A stretch of DNA of 64,000 bases from Pegoplata infirma (lineage: Eukaryota; Arthropoda; Insecta; Diptera; Anthomyiidae): positions 236,027,462 to 236,091,461 of the forward strand of contig OY992538.1 in assembly GCA_963921195.1 (NCBI GenBank), given 5' to 3'. Shown here piece after piece: positions 1 through 11,484 of this stretch (its first letter is position 1; each line of letters begins with the position of its first letter). The notes beneath the pieces are model-generated. The model saw only the letters and a program-made list of their open reading frames with translations. It did not search any database and had not been told where the DNA came from. A program made the translations under genes and the position numbers.

Positions 1-828
1 TAAATTTTCTAGAGTGAAAAAATAACATTTTTGATTAGAAATATTTTATTTTGTTAAAAAAACTTTTTGTTTTAACTAATTTTTGAAAAAAAAAAAAAAA
101 ATTTACAAAATTTTTTTTTGGGTGTAAATTTTTTTTTGAGTGTAAAATTTTTTCCGAGTGTATTTTTTTTTTTCTTTTAGTGTAAAAATATTTTTGAGTG
201 ACAAAAATGCGTTGTAAAATATTTTTGTGACTTACCAATGTTTTTAAAACCTGTTTAACGGGGTTTCAACACGTGAATTTAAGGTGAGGCGAATCTGAAA
301 TTTACGGTTTTGCTAATAACTTTTGAACCACTGGACCGATTTGGCTGAAATTTAAAACGAACCGGACCAGAGGAACGCAAATATATATACCACACTTCAG
401 TACCCTCAGAATTGCCGTTCGAAAGTTACCGAGTGTTTTATCTCGTAAATTCCAGAAAAACCCTTGCCGAAATTCACTCATTTGCTTATAACTTTTGAAC
501 CACTGGACCGATTTCGCTGGATTGCAATACCAACCTGACCAGGTAAATGCCCAACATATATGCCAAACTTCAGGAGCCTCCGTAAAGTCTTTCAAAAGTT
601 AGCGTGTTTTCAACAGACAGACAGACAGACAGACAGACAGACGGACAGACGGACGGACGGACGGACGGACGGACGGACGGACGGACGGACGGACATAGCT
701 AGATCGTCTTAAAATCGATCGAGGATCATGAATATATATACTTTATGGGGTCCTAGACCAATATTTCGAGGTGTTACAAACGGAATGACAAACTTATATA
801 TACCCTCTATCACTAGAGTGGAGGGTAT
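1..828 (-). mobile_element. HINE-A (mini-me/DINE-1-like) element, 3' end cut by window edge
   Basis: Read on the minus strand, it starts at 828 with ATACCCTCCACTCTAG and a short inverted repeat (ACTCTAGTGATAGAGGGTAT). A (TA)n tract and a conserved core (TTCATGATCCTCGATCG...) follow, then a (GTCC/GTCT)n microsatellite at 613-694, then two imperfect repeats of a block containing AATCGGTCCAGTGGTTCAAAAG. Its A/T-rich 3' region runs off the window start. The order TA tract, core, GTCY tract matches published descriptions of dipteran mini-me elements and HINEs. It has no coding capacity; an open frame at 302-595 (-) is a by-product. It abuts the HINE-B piece on its right and probably inserted into it. 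Confidence 0.85.
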
Positions 829-1362
829 AAAAAACGCAGGGGCATCTTTTTTTTGGTGGGGGCATCGTCGAAGTTGGTGGGGACACCTGTACCCCCGCTA
901 CATATGTTTACAAATTATTTGTTTATGATATTAACGCTTAAATAATAAATTTTTATCGTTATTTTTAATTAATTTCTATAACCACGCCCTCAAAGGTGGC
1001 GGCCGGAAAAAATCTAATTTTCTAACCGATTTGGTCCAAGCGCAGGTCTATGAACATAATATGGCATACAATAGTTACATTTGTTGAGAAAAAATTTAAA
1101 AAAAACTTGTCCGATTTTGTCCATCTTCGAACTTACCCTTACCAGTAACATAAGAGATATTCTTGGCCAATTTCAGGGGTCTAGCTCGTTTGGTTTGGAC
1201 TGCACGTTATTTCTGCAGACGGACGGACGGACATCGCCAGAATGTCTTAGATTCTATCATGGCTCAATATTCTATATACTTTGTGGGGTCCCCGACCGAT
1301 ATTTAGATGTGCTACACAGAATGACAAAGTGAGTAAACCCCCATACTGTGGATGGAGGGTAT
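829..1362 (-). mobile_element. HINE-B, 5' half
   Basis: A diverged subfamily. It ends at 1362 with the same terminal ATACCCTCCA motif (seen as TGGAGGGTAT). It then has a CATAAAGTATAT-like block at about 1273-1290, a short GTCC tract (1217-1233), and a B-specific block recognised by GGACTGCACG and by GTTTGGTTTGGACTGC. Compared with the complete HINE-B at 7228-7910 it lacks the 3' hairpin end. The missing part may lie left of the window, separated by the HINE-A insertion. Confidence 0.7.
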
Positions 1363-1394
1363 AAAAATGGTATAAATAATGACAAATTTGTATA

Positions 1395-1562
1395 ACTTTA
1401 CTAAAAAGCACAGTAAATAAATAAGTAAACATAATCGCGATTGGGGAGGAGTGACCCCCCCAACACCCCTCCCAAAAAAACGCCCCTGTAATTTATTTGA
1501 TATTTTTAACATGGTAGAGGGTACAAATGATTCGGCACAGCCGAATTTAATACTCTCACTTT
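1395..1562 (+). mobile_element. HINE-B, 3'-end fragment
   Basis: This is the 3' part of a HINE-B in plus orientation. It has a G/C-homopolymer patch (CCCCCCAACACCCCTCCC) and AAACGCCCCTGTAATTT, then the subterminal GTAGAGGGTA. The terminal hairpin is perfect: ATTCGGC-ACA-GCCGAAT, a 7-bp stem with a 3-nt loop, followed by TTTAATACTCTCACTT. It lies head-to-head with the 5' half at 829-1362, so it is a separate insertion or an inversion product. Confidence 0.65.
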
Positions 1563-2874
1563 TTTTAATTTTTTAGGAATTTTTTTAATGTTTGTCCAAA
1601 ATTTGTTTTCCTAAAAACATTTCTTTATATTTCTTAAAAAAATAATTTTTACTCAAAAACACCAAAAAAAAGGGGACATATACAATTTTGATCCCAATAA
1701 ACCAAATAACGGTAAGTGATAGCGAACATAGTATCACCGATTACGGTATCACCTTAAACTAAAGTTATTATAACATTTTCAAATTTTTGGCGATTTTGTT
1801 ATCGTTATTACTGGAAATTTCGATGGCGATAACGATATTACATTTTGATATCGTAACGACATTGGTATCGCACTGAATAACGATTGTTTTACGATAAATT
1901 CTGGAAAATGGTGATTTTACTATCGTAATAACTGGAATTATAGATAGCGAACACGATATCATATTTTTATAAAAAACAATATCATAAGGAAAGGTACTTT
2001 AAGAACGAAAACACTGTCGTTTTCGTATAATATAAGATAATTAGGTGATATGATAAAAATATTAATTTACCAAATGATTACTTGTTTTGAAATTTTCAAC
2101 ATGATGAGAACTACAAGGTTTGGCTTGTAAAACTAAAGACAATTTAGCTAATATAGTTAACCAGACTTTTTTTAGTAAAATATTTTTTTTATTGTAATTA
2201 TCTATTTAAAATAAAAAACCATTGTTTCCCATTCAAATTTATTTTTTTTTAATTTTTTATGGTTTATTGCCAAAAACATAAATGTTGTAAAGGTCCTGGC
2301 CTTTTTCTATCTTAACACTTGTCCAAATAAATAAAAATTTATTATAAAATTTATGTTGTTGTGCTTGGTCAGGTGTAACAACAACATGAAACATCAAAAT
2401 TCCCAATATTTTTACTCAGCAAATATAAATGCAAGCAATGCGCAGGTCTTTAAAAAAATTATTCGAAAATCAAAAACAAACAAACTCTTTAAATTCGAAC
2501 AAAAAACTAAAAAATAGAGTTGCCATGCATGAAAACAAAATATAAAACAGACTACCACAACAACTTTGGCGAAAAAAATTTAAATAAAATTTTTGATAGT
2601 TTAAATTTTTCGGTTTTAGGTCATACAATAATATAAAATTTTTTTAAATTTCATTTTAAATAAATTTTAAATGTTTTATTTATTTTTTTTTTAATAAAAT
2701 TTATAATTTAAATTTTTACATGATTATTTTTCTCCTAATTAATTGACTTTTATTTTGTAATAAATTTCATTAAACAAAGATTTCATCAACTTTGTTTGTA
2801 TTTCAAAAAAATTTGTCACATCTGTCCACAAAATCACTTGTTCGGTCATAATTTGTGTTAATTTATTTATTTTT
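1563..2874. other. AT-rich spacer with a weak internal repeat
   Basis: No gene is visible. Between about 1690 and 1985 the text is a decayed repeat built on CGATAACGATAT-like words. Two units align over about 60 bp: 1786-1845 (TATCGTTATTACTGGAAATT) and 1908-1970 (TATCGTAATAACTGGAATTA). The remainder is A/T-rich without recognisable structure. Confidence 0.4.
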
Positions 2875-3883
2875 ATACCCTCCACTCTAGTGATAGAGGG
2901 TATATATAAGTTTGTCATTCCGTTTGTAACACATCGAAATATTGGTCTAGGACCCCATAAAGTATATATATTTATGATCCTCGATCGATTTTAAGTCGAT
3001 CTAGCGATGTCCGTCCGTCCGTCCGTCTGTCTGTCTGTCCGTAGAAAACACGCTAACTTTTGAAAGACTTTACAGAGGCTACTGAGGTTTGGCATATATG
3101 TTTGTCATTTACCAGGTCAGGTTGGTATTGCAATCCAGCCAAATCGGTCCAGTGGTTCAAAAGTTATGAGCAAAAGAGTAAATTTCGGCAAGGGTGTTTC
3201 ACGAATTTACGAGATAAAAAACACGATAACTTTCGAAAGACAATAATGAGGCTACTGAAGCTTGGCATGTATCTTTGCCGTTCCCCGGGTCTGTTTGGTT
3301 TTAAATTTCAGCACAATCGGTCCAGTGGTTCAAAAGTTATAAGTGAAACCCTGAATTTCAGATTAGTTTCATCTAAAATGCCACGTGTTTTAACAAGTTT
3401 TAAAAGCATTGGTGGTAACTAAACAATGCTTTTCAAACTTGTTTAATTTTAAAGCAATGCTTTTTAAACTTGTTTAGTTTTAAAAGCATTGGTAACTTAA
3501 AGATTACTCTCGAAAAAATTTTACACTCAAAAAAAATTTTACACTCAAAAAAATTTTACACTCAAAAAAAAATTATACAAAAAAAAATTTAGTTTTTTTT
3601 TTAACAAAAATATCAATATTTTGTGTACATACTTACGTGCATTCACTCAGAAATATTTTTACAGTAAAAAAACATTACACTCGAAAAAAATTTTACACTC
3701 AAAAAAAAAATTAGTAATTTTTTTTTTTTTAAATGACAAAAAAAAGAGTTTTTTACTCAAAATAAAATATTTCTAATCAAAACTGTTAATTTTTTCACGT
3801 TAAAAACTGTACTACCCTTAAAAAAAATGCATTGTGGAGGGTATTCATAGATTCGGCAAAGTCGAATTTAACTTTTCTACTTG
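2875..3883 (+). mobile_element. Complete HINE-A element
   Basis: A full-length copy of 1,009 bp. The 5' end is ATACCCTCCACTCTAG, then (TA)n, the core and (GTCC/GTCT)n at about 3008-3042. Two imperfect 173-bp repeats follow (3048-3220 and 3221-3365; each has ACACG-TAACTTT-GAAAGAC at its start and CGGTCCAGTGGTTCAAAAGT near its end), then an A-rich tract rich in TTTTACACTCAAAAAA. The subterminal inverse of the 5' end (GGAGGGTATTC) precedes the hairpin ATTCGGC-AAA-GTCGAAT and the end TTTAACTTTTCTACTTG. It sits in a T-run on both sides with no other target duplication. A 120-codon open frame at 3060-3422 recurs in sister copies but is broken in others, so I do not annotate it as a gene. Confidence 0.88.
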
Positions 3884-5094
3884 TTTTTATTATTATTGGT
3901 AAAAACTATCAGCTTGCCACGTCATGTGACACCCACGTGTAGAAAAATACGCTACACACAAGATAAACAGCAACGAAAATTTAATAAATTTTTATTCTAG
4001 CAAATGTCATAGTCATGTAAAAACCACTCAGAATGAAATTTTGTTTATTTTTATAAGAAACAATTTTACGCTCAACATATTAGTTGGATAAAAATCAACA
4101 GCAAAAATTATAAATCTAAAAAACAAAAATTCTATACTACACAAGAATGAATGGGCTAGAATTAGGCGACTTTGAAGGCGCGCTACGTAAAAATATTAAT
4201 CAGTGACAAAGAGTTTTTAAAAAGATATAAATTTATTTTCAACTTAAAAAACTAACGTTTATTGATTGTAGTTGAAGTGATTGTTGCTATTTCAAACCCC
4301 TTTTTTTCAAACGTCCAGAATATGTTTTTAAGAAAACTGAAATACCTGTTCCAAAGTCATTTTATTGTGTGTGACGTATAAATAAATTTTTCTTAAAATT
4401 AAGTAATCATTTTCCTATTGTCTTCAAAAATTCCACTTTTATTTATCATCTACATAAAATATTATCATGTCACAAACTTAATCTTCAACTTAGAATATTT
4501 TATGTCACCCGAATGTTTGTGGGTTATATTAAGTTTGTTAGACTAATGAGCAACTTAAAACTTTTTGATTTTTTTTTTTCTTCTTATTTAGTGTTTTACA
4601 TGAAATAATGAAAGAAATGACAGGAAATTGAAGAATAAAAAAAGACCATGATAATTATAGTAAGAAATCCAAGTACAAAGTGATGATTGATTTGTAGTAA
4701 TTAAGAAAATATATATGAATTTTTTTATTTTACACCGCACATCAAAATTAGAAATGAGGGTGTTGGTGATATTTGACATTTCATTTACGAAAAACGTCAA
4801 AGAAAATATTACTTTGAAACATTTGATTGTTAAAAAAAAAAAATTTAAAGAACAAATTTTAATAATGGCTACTTTTGTGGGTTATTTTTGAAATAACATT
4901 ATACAAATAAAGACTTTCATTAACATTTAATTTTTTAAGTCATTTAAATTTATTTTGTAAAAATAAATTGGTTTTCTTTAAATTTTTAACGATATCTTAT
5001 GCTGTTTTTAAATTATTAGTATTTTAAATGAAAAATCATTTGTTTTTACCTACAAAGTTTTAATTTAAATTTGGTATATGAGCAACATCGGATC
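3884..5094. other. AT-rich spacer, no feature recognised
   Basis: I see no gene, repeat end or RNA in this stretch. A 70-codon open frame at 4588-4800 (-) has no recognisable motif and low-complexity composition. Confidence 0.5.
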
Positions 5095-5570
5095 CGTTTA
5101 TCTGTAGAAGATAAGATGCAGCCCAAACCAAAAGAGCTGTAAATTTGGTAAATGAGCGAATCGAATTTAAAACATTCTAGGAATGTTCGTTTGTCGGTCA
5201 CTTTTTGGAAAGCACACTGCAGTCCAAATCAAAATAGACTCCCGAAAATCGGCACGAATATGATGTGTTCAGAGGCTAATAAAGTTCTTAAACAGACAAA
5301 ATCCGACCAGAGGGAAGAAGCTTCCCCTAGAGGAACTAAACCCACCTCTAAAAACTCCAACTTGGACCTAGAGGAATTAAAAAGTTCTTAAACAGACAAA
5401 ATCGGACCAGAGGGAAGAATCTTCTCCTAGAGGAACTAAACCAACCTCTAAAAACTCCAACTTGGACCAAAAGGGGTAAAAAATTTAAGTCCGAAATTTT
5501 TGTGGGCGTGGACTTTTTAGATTTTAGAGTGTTTAAGAGATTAGGCACAGACTTCTCACTTGTGTTTTGT
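5095..5570 (+). mobile_element. HINE-B/C fragment with internal 100-bp tandem duplication
   Basis: Relative of HINE-B, recognised by CTGCAGTCCAAATCAAAAT (compare GGACTGCA read in reverse in the minus-strand copies) and by a degenerate 3' end, GATTAGGCACAG followed by ACTTCTCACTTGT. A unit of exactly 100 bp beginning AAAGTTCTTAAACAGACAAA starts at 5281 and again at 5381, with few differences. The 79-codon open frame at 5152-5391 spans this and has no domain. The stretch AAACCAACCTCTAAAAACTC at 5447-5466 is the empty-site counterpart of the Transib insertion point at 21728-21732. Confidence 0.6.
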
Positions 5571-5629
5571 ACTTATGTTAAACAACTGAATAATTTTTAT
5601 ATCAGATGAAGTTCAGACAATTGAAATTT

Positions 5630-6060
5630 TGGCAAAAAATAATATTTTTGAAAAAATTAAGTTTTTGACAATTTTTTTTTTTTTGAAGATGAAAAAAACA
5701 ATTTTGATAAAAAAAAATTTGGATGAAATGCACAATTTGACGAAAGAAATTTATGAAAAATTTTTTTAAAAAATAAAAATTTTGATAAAAAAAAAAAAAA
5801 AATTTTGATAAAAAAATTTTCTGATGAAAAAAAATAAATTATTTGGCAATAAAAAAAAAATGTGGTACAAAAAAAAGTTATTTAAAAAATTATAAAAAAA
5901 AATGTTGATGGAAAAAAATTTATCACCAAAAAAGCTTTGTTGAAAGAAAATACAAAAATATTTTTTTTAAAGAAAAAAAAAATTAAGGAAAAGATTTTTT
6001 GATGAAAACCAAAATTTTTTAGAAAAAGAAAAAATTACGAAAAAAAAATGTTGTTAAATA
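5630..6060. repeat. Low-complexity (GATGAAAAA/TTTTGATAAAA)n tract
   Basis: Irregular short words such as GATGAAAAAA and TTTTGATAAAAAAAAA fill this stretch. Very similar text lies at 6880-7225 and 36050-36530. It is associated with the A-rich part of the HINE/D element clusters. No coding content. Confidence 0.6.
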
Positions 6061-6870
6061 AAAAAAACTTTGAGTAGTTTCATCATTAACGATTTGTCAT
6101 TTAAATACCTTTGCTACACTAAAAAAATAAAACATTGTAAAACGACAAGAACAGTTTGTAACTTTTTATTTTTGGTGTCTCCTATTTGACAACAATTCCT
6201 TGTAATTTTAAAACCTTTTTACCAATAAAATTGTAAATTTACAAATTTCTTGACGCGATAAAACTTACAATGAGGTTTCGTGTTTTTGCTAGATTTTTGA
6301 TTATTATGAGCTTTTTCGTAATTTTACAAGATTTAAAAAAAAAATGTAAACTTACAACTTTTTTAGCGCAATAAAACTTACAAGGAAATCTCGTAAATTT
6401 ACTAGATTTTTTTTTTGTAAAAAATTTTGGAAATTTGTAAAATTACAAAAAAAAAATTAAATTTCGATCGAAAATTTTTTTGTTAAAAACAAGGATTTGA
6501 CAGTTTCCCTTGTTTTTAACAAAAAATTTTCAATCAAAATTTAATTTTTTTTTGTAATTTTATTGATAAAATGGAATTACGAGTCTTTTTCTAGTAATAT
6601 GACAAGGTTTTTTTTGTGTGCACTTGTATAGGGTTTTAATTTTTGCTAAATAATCTTGACAATGGGATCTGACAAATCCCGAAACACTTGTTGATTAAGT
6701 CTAGCAAAAATTACCAACACAATTAAATTTAAAACAGAAAAATAATTTTCATGAAAATTATTATATGAGAATATCATAGTTTTAATTAGTAAAGGAAATA
6801 AGAATAAAACTACTCAAAATATAATATTTTAAAGGTCGAATAAAACAATTTTTATTTTTTAATAAAAATT
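6061..6870 (+). repeat. D-family dispersed unit, interrupted by a MITE
   Basis: A dispersed sequence of about 515 bp found at least seven times in the window. Marker words are TTTAAATACCTTTGCTA, TCTTGACAATGG, AAAATAATTTTC-TGAAAATTATT-TATGAGAATATCATAG and CTACTCAAAATATAATAT. Here the unit is split after CTTTGCTA by the MITE 6117-6620; the uninterrupted form (CTTTGCTACTTGTA) is seen at about 7976-7989. No coding capacity. Confidence 0.65.
6117..6620. mobile_element. TA-type MITE, about 504 bp
   Basis: Begins CACTAAAAAAATAAAAC after TA and ends GGTTTTTTTTGTGTG, followed by CA (probably a mutated TA). The interior is made of words like TTGTAAATTTACAA and CTTGTAATTTTA that pair within the element. 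It interrupts the D unit at TTGCTA|CTTGTA, which fixes both borders. It is related in ends and length to the MITE at 8294-8799. Tc1/mariner-type mobilisation is inferred from the TA target. Confidence 0.7.
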
Positions 6871-6879
6871 AATCAGAAT

Positions 6880-7225
6880 TTGAACATTTATCATAAAAAA
6901 TATTTTTTGAAAAATAAAAATTTTGATAGAAAAAAAAGAATTTTGATTAGAAAAAAAAAATTTGATAATTTTATGATGAAATTTTGTGATGAAAAAATAA
7001 ATTATTTGATAATAAAAAAAAAATTTGGTACAAAAAAAAAATATTTAAAAAAATATAAACAAAAATTTTTGATGGAAAAAAAATTTTATCACAAAAAAAG
7101 TTTTAAGGGGAAAAGAGTTTTGTTGAAAGAAAATAAAAAATATGTTTTTTTTAAATAAATAATTTTTTTAATGAAAAAAAAATAAGGAAAATATTTTTTG
7201 ATGAAAAAGAAAAAAACATATGAAA
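6880..7225. repeat. Low-complexity (GATGAAAAA)n tract
   Basis: Same composition as 5630-6060. The 92-codon open frame at 6880-7158 is almost only K, F, N, I and Y and follows from the A-runs. Confidence 0.6.
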
Positions 7226-7227
7226 AA

Positions 7228-7910
7228 CAAGTAAGAGTGTTAAATTCGGCTGTGCCTAATCTTTTATACCCTCCAACATGCAAAAAAAACAAAAAAAAAA
7301 AAAATTGCAGGGGCGTTTTTTGGGGAGCGGGGTCATGGGTTTGGTAGTGGTAGTTGGGGGGGGGGATTTCCCTTCGAATGTATGTTTAAAAATTCATACT
7401 TATGCTTTTTGCACTAAAGAAATACAAGATTATCATTATTTAAAAAAAAATGTTTTAATCCAGGCCCATAAAAGAGGGGCGGACCAAAAAAACTACATTT
7501 TCTAATTTTCTGGGTCCAAATGCAGGACCTTGAACTTCTTGTGGTATAAAAATGTTGCATTTGTTAAACAAAAACACAAAAAATCATGTAAAAATATGGT
7601 ATTTTTCAGAGGTTTGTTTAGTTCTTCAAGGGGGAACTTTTTTCCCCCTGGTCCGATTTTGCTCATTTACGAATTCAACCTTCCTAGGAACATAAGACAT
7701 ATTCGTGTCAAATGTCGGGAGTCTAGCTCTTTTATTTTGGACTGCATCGTGTTAACTACAAACGGACGGACAGACGGACGGACGGATGGACGGACATCGC
7801 TTAAATGTCTTAGAATCGATCACTGATCATAAATATATATACTTTATGGGGTCCTAGACCGATATTATGATGCGTTACACTCGGAATGACAAAGTGTAGT
7901 TGGAGGGTAT
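7228..7910 (-). mobile_element. Complete HINE-B element
   Basis: Complete B-subfamily copy (683 bp). On the minus strand it starts at 7910 with ATACCCTCCA and has TTTGTCATTCCGAGTGTAAC, CCCATAAAGTATATATAT, the core and (GTCC)n at 7762-7795. Next come the B-specific block (AGTCCAAAATAAAAGAGCTA) and a G/C-homopolymer patch at 7310-7372. It ends with the subterminal GGAGGGTATAAAAG and the hairpin sequence AGGCACAGCCGAATTT, then AACACTCTTACTTG. It serves as the reference for the B fragments at 829, 1395, 5095, 14270, 21085 and 35835. Confidence 0.8.
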
Positions 7911-8225
7911 AATAATGTTGATGAATAAAAAAAACTTGGAGTAGGTTGTTCATAAATGATTTGTCCTTTAAATCCCTTTGCTACTTGTAATAAAGGGGTT
8001 TTCTTTTACTAAATACTCTTGACAATGGAATCTGGCAAATTCCGAAACAATTGTCTATTAAGTTTTGCAAAAATGACAAATTTAAAACAGAAAAATAATT
8101 TTCTTGAAAATTATTCTATGAGAATATCATAGTTTTAATTTGTAACGGAAATAATGACCTCGAGCTAGAATAAACCTACTCAAAATAGTACAAAAAAAAA
8201 ACTTTTTTGATTTTAGAGTGTTTAA
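7911..8225 (+). repeat. D-family dispersed unit
   Basis: Uninterrupted D unit with AATGATTTGTCCTTTAAATC, CCCTTTGCTACTTGTAATAA, ACTCTTGACAATGGAATCTG, the ATTTTCTTGAAAATTATTCT palindrome and GACCTCGAGCTAGAATAAAC. It carries the empty-site version of the MITE insertion in the neighbouring copy. It ends in TTTTTTGATTTTAGAGTGTTTA, also seen at about 5515-5540. Confidence 0.6.
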
Positions 8226-8293
8226 AAGAAGAAGAACAAAAATGATTTTGATAAAAACAAAAAATTTGGATGAAATACACAATTTGGGATGTA

Positions 8294-8799
8294 CACACAA
8301 AAAAAAAAAAATCTTTATCAAATTACTAATCCCATTTTACAAATATTTGACAGTTTTCCTTGTTTTTTAACAAATCGAAATTTAAATTTTTTGTAATTTT
8401 ACTTTTCTTTTTTTTTTGTAATTTTACCAATTTCCAAGATAATTTTACAAAAAAAAATCTAGTAAATTCACGAGAATTCAATGTAATTTTAATTATGACA
8501 AAAAACTGTAAATTTACAATTTAATTGGTAAAAAGTTTGTAAAATTACAAAATTATTGGTAAAAAGCTTATAAAATTACTAGGAATTCTCGTAAAATTGG
8601 AGGTAGCAAAAAATCTAGTAAAACTACGAAACCTCCTTGTAAATTTTATCGTCTTAAAAAATTTTTAAATTTACAATTTTATTAGTAAAAACCTTTTAAA
8701 ATTACAAAATTATTAGTAAATAGTTTTTAAAATAGGAGGTAGCAAACAAAAAAAAGTTACAAATTTGTCTTGTAATTTTACAAGTTTTTTTTTTGACTG
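8294..8799. mobile_element. TA-type MITE, 506 bp
   Basis: Flanked by TA at 8292-8293 and 8800-8801. Ends CACACAAAAAAAAAAAAATC and TTTTTTTTTTGACTG form short imperfect TIRs. The interior repeats the words TTGTAATTTTACAA, GGTAAAAAG and ATCTAGTAAA in both orientations. Similar to 6117-6620 (ATTACAAAA and TTGTAATTTT words, same length). No open frame of note. Confidence 0.65.
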
Positions 8800-10552
8800 T
8801 AGGCAAAACCAAACAAAGAAAAATCGCACAAAAAATTTTTTGAAAAATCGCCCAAATGCAAAATCACTCAAAAAATATGAAAAATTACCCAAAAAGAAAA
8901 ATATGAAACTTTGCCCAAACTTAACGAAAGCAAACCCAAGAAAGCAATGAAAAATTACCCAAAATATAAAAAAAAATTACAAAACACATATTACCCCAAA
9001 AAAATGTGTAATTTTACATATTAGTCTGTAATCTTATTTAAACAAATAAAAAAAAACTGAGTTTTCTGTTTAAATACAATTTGAAAATCGAAACAAAATA
9101 GCAAATAACTGAACAGGAAGCGAAATGGAATGAAACAGGGAACGATATGGAATAACTTTTTTTTTAGCCAAAACATGTTCCCTTAAATCTATTTTCATTA
9201 AATTGTTTAAAATTTGTAAATATCGAAAAAAAAACTGGGTCAAATCTTAAAAAACAAACACCCTTGTACTGCTTATATATATTTATAAATGTGTGTGTGT
9301 GTGGATCACGATCATTTAAACAAAATGAACAATTGAAAAAACATTTAATTTTGACGTTTCATTATTTCTCAAAAAAATAATATGGTGATTTAAAAATGTA
9401 ATTTTTGGAAATTTGTCAAAAGGAAAAATACAATATAATTTGGAAAACAATATTTATGTTGTTCTAAAAAACCATAAATCTTTTTAAAAAAAAAAAAATC
9501 TTGTTTACTGTATAAATGTGAGTAATTTGACATAAACAAATACATTAAAAGACCAGACATTTTTCTAGTTAAGACCCAGACGTATTGTAATTATAAATCT
9601 AATATAATATAAAATGTATATGATTTATTTTTGAAATATAATTAAAAGAATTCATGTGGAAAACGCACATGTATTAAAATAAATACATTTTACCTGAAGT
9701 AAGAATTTCTTAAATTATATTACAAATTAACAAAATCCCATTAACAATTACGCCAACGTGTTTGTATGAGTGGTTTTACTGAGTTAAGGGTTTATAAATA
9801 AGTTACTTTACCTGAATTGTATGTGTGTTAGTTAAAAAAAGTTTATTTTTATTTAGATTTTTGTTAATATTAGTTTGTTATATTGTGTACTTCATACATG
9901 TCATCAACTTTTTCTAAGATTACCTTCTACGTTTTTGTTTTTGGGTGTTTATTATTAACTTGTAAAATACTTTTGGGGAAAAGAAAAACAAAAACAAAAA
10001 TATTATTAGTAAAGTAGAATAAATAGAAAACTAATACTAACACGAACACGAACGCATACTTATTCAGCCAGCACAAACAAACTCTTAAGTGTCACACATA
10101 TTTTGGTGTCATTTTCCTAGTTTTGTCTTCAACTTCTTGTTCTTCTTCTACAGCTCCTCCTGCTTTTTATGGCAACATTTTACCAGGTCTTTATTGTACG
10201 TCTCTACAGCCACCGGCTGTTCTTGATAACTAAAACGTGATTTTACTTTAAAAAAACATAAAAATCTATTCTCAACACTTTTATAAAAATATAGGAGCAG
10301 CACCAGCATCAACCAAACAACCAACCAACTTACCAAACATTCAAACAAACAACCAACCATCCAAAACAACCCATCTTAATGCTTTGAGGCGGCTGCTCTA
10401 TGTGTGTTTGTATGCGAAATATTGTTGTATACAATAAGTTGTACAATAGTGTTGCTAATGAAGATTCCAATGAGCACACTATATAAGCATAAAGCAAATG
10501 AAGATGCACAACACCAGTGAAGACCCTCAAAATAAAAAAACCCGAGCTAAAA
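8800..10552. other. AT-rich spacer, no gene recognised
   Basis: At 8810-9000 words like AAAAATTACCCAAAA recur irregularly. (TG)n occurs at 9290-9302. (CAAA/CAAC)n low complexity lies at about 10310-10372 and creates open frames on the minus strand (10148-10369) with no recognisable domain. The rest looks like single-copy fly intergenic or intronic DNA, but nothing positive supports a gene. Confidence 0.5.
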
Positions 10553-11430
10553 CAAGTGAGAGTGTTATATTCGACTTTGTAGAATCTTTCATACCTTTAA
10601 AAAAGTTCACAAAAAAATTTAAATAAAAAAAAATGGAGTTTTGTAGAATGGATCGGCTGGGGACACCTTCCCCTCCTTACTAAATGTTAGAAGAAAAATA
10701 TTTCGATTTTTGCACTTACAAGGGAAGTATATCAACCCTTATGAACCGATTTGCCTGAAACTTAAAATATATATAAATGAGACCATTTTAAGGTTGGGTC
10801 AAAAATTGGCGAAAAAAACGTTTTTTGGATTTTTCAGCGATTTCTTTCTAAGAAACTATATGATGTTTCCATATGAAAAGAAAGGTTTTTTTTAATGCCT
10901 ATTCAATGGTGGCAAACCCTTGTGAAAATTCGGTTTCGTTAAATATTTTTTCCATGAAAATGTGTGAATTTTGGGGGTATATATATGAAGACATTGACCT
11001 ACGATATCCATATGAATACGAAATTATCTTTATTAAATTTAAGTCGACACGTATTTTTGCTTTAGACGATATTCCTGTTAGTTCGGGAGTTATCGAAATT
11101 TTCCCGAAGGTCCTCATTGTTTCATAAGGGGACAACGAAATTTTTAAACACTGATATGGCCGATAAGCCGAGACACTCCAACCTTAAAATTGTCTCATTT
11201 ATATATATTTTAAGTTTCAGGCAAATCGGTTCATAAGGGTTGAGATACTTCCCTAATTAGGTAACACAATTTAAATTTTCCCCTTTTCCGATTAAGCCCA
11301 TTTTTTAACTCTACCAGCCTTTGATCAAAATAAATATTCGTGCCAAACATCAAGAGTCTAGATCTTTTAGTTAAGACTCCATCGGACGGACAGACATTCA
11401 CAGAATGTGTTAGTATCGATAACGGATTGG
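10553..11430 (-). mobile_element. HINE-C, diverged element with internal foldback
   Basis: Minus-strand element whose 3' end lies at 10553: the reverse reads ATTCTACAAAGTCGAATATA, a decayed hairpin, then ACACTCTCACTTG. At the other side a short GTCC tract (11392-11400) and TCTAGATCTTTTAGTTAAGA resemble the B block. The middle holds two inverted arms (10722-10797 and 11178-11253). The true 5' end is missing where the duplicated segment begins. An 84-codon open frame (10873-11127 +) in the loop has no recognised domain. Confidence 0.55.
10722..11253. repeat. Inverted repeat, about 76-bp arms, about 380-bp loop
   Basis: Left arm 10722-10797 (GGGAAGTATATCAACCCTTA ... TTTTAAGGTTGG) pairs with right arm 11178-11253 (CCAACCTTAAAATTGTCTCA ... 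GAGATACTTCCC) with only a few mismatches. Both arms carry AACCGATTTGCCTGAAACTT on one strand, a motif typical of HINE bodies, so the structure may come from an inverted duplication of a HINE block. Confidence 0.85.
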
Positions 11431-11484
11431 TAAGGTTGGAGGTGGAGCAATCAAATACTCCTCACATAGACCGGATGGTCCATA

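Noticed and set aside
3060..3422. A 120-codon open frame that recurs in several HINE copies (also 17757-18119, shorter at 302-595 and 55327-55572)
   Set aside because: Its recurrence follows from copy similarity. Other copies are broken in it, the frame starts inside a repeat block that is itself duplicated, and no known domain is visible.
9290..9302. Z-DNA-type regulatory (TG)n
   Set aside because: Too short and without other signals; an ordinary microsatellite.
10873..11127. 84-codon open frame in the loop of the inverted repeat
   Set aside because: An overlapping frame of similar length exists on the other strand, there is no motif, and it lies within a nonautonomous element.
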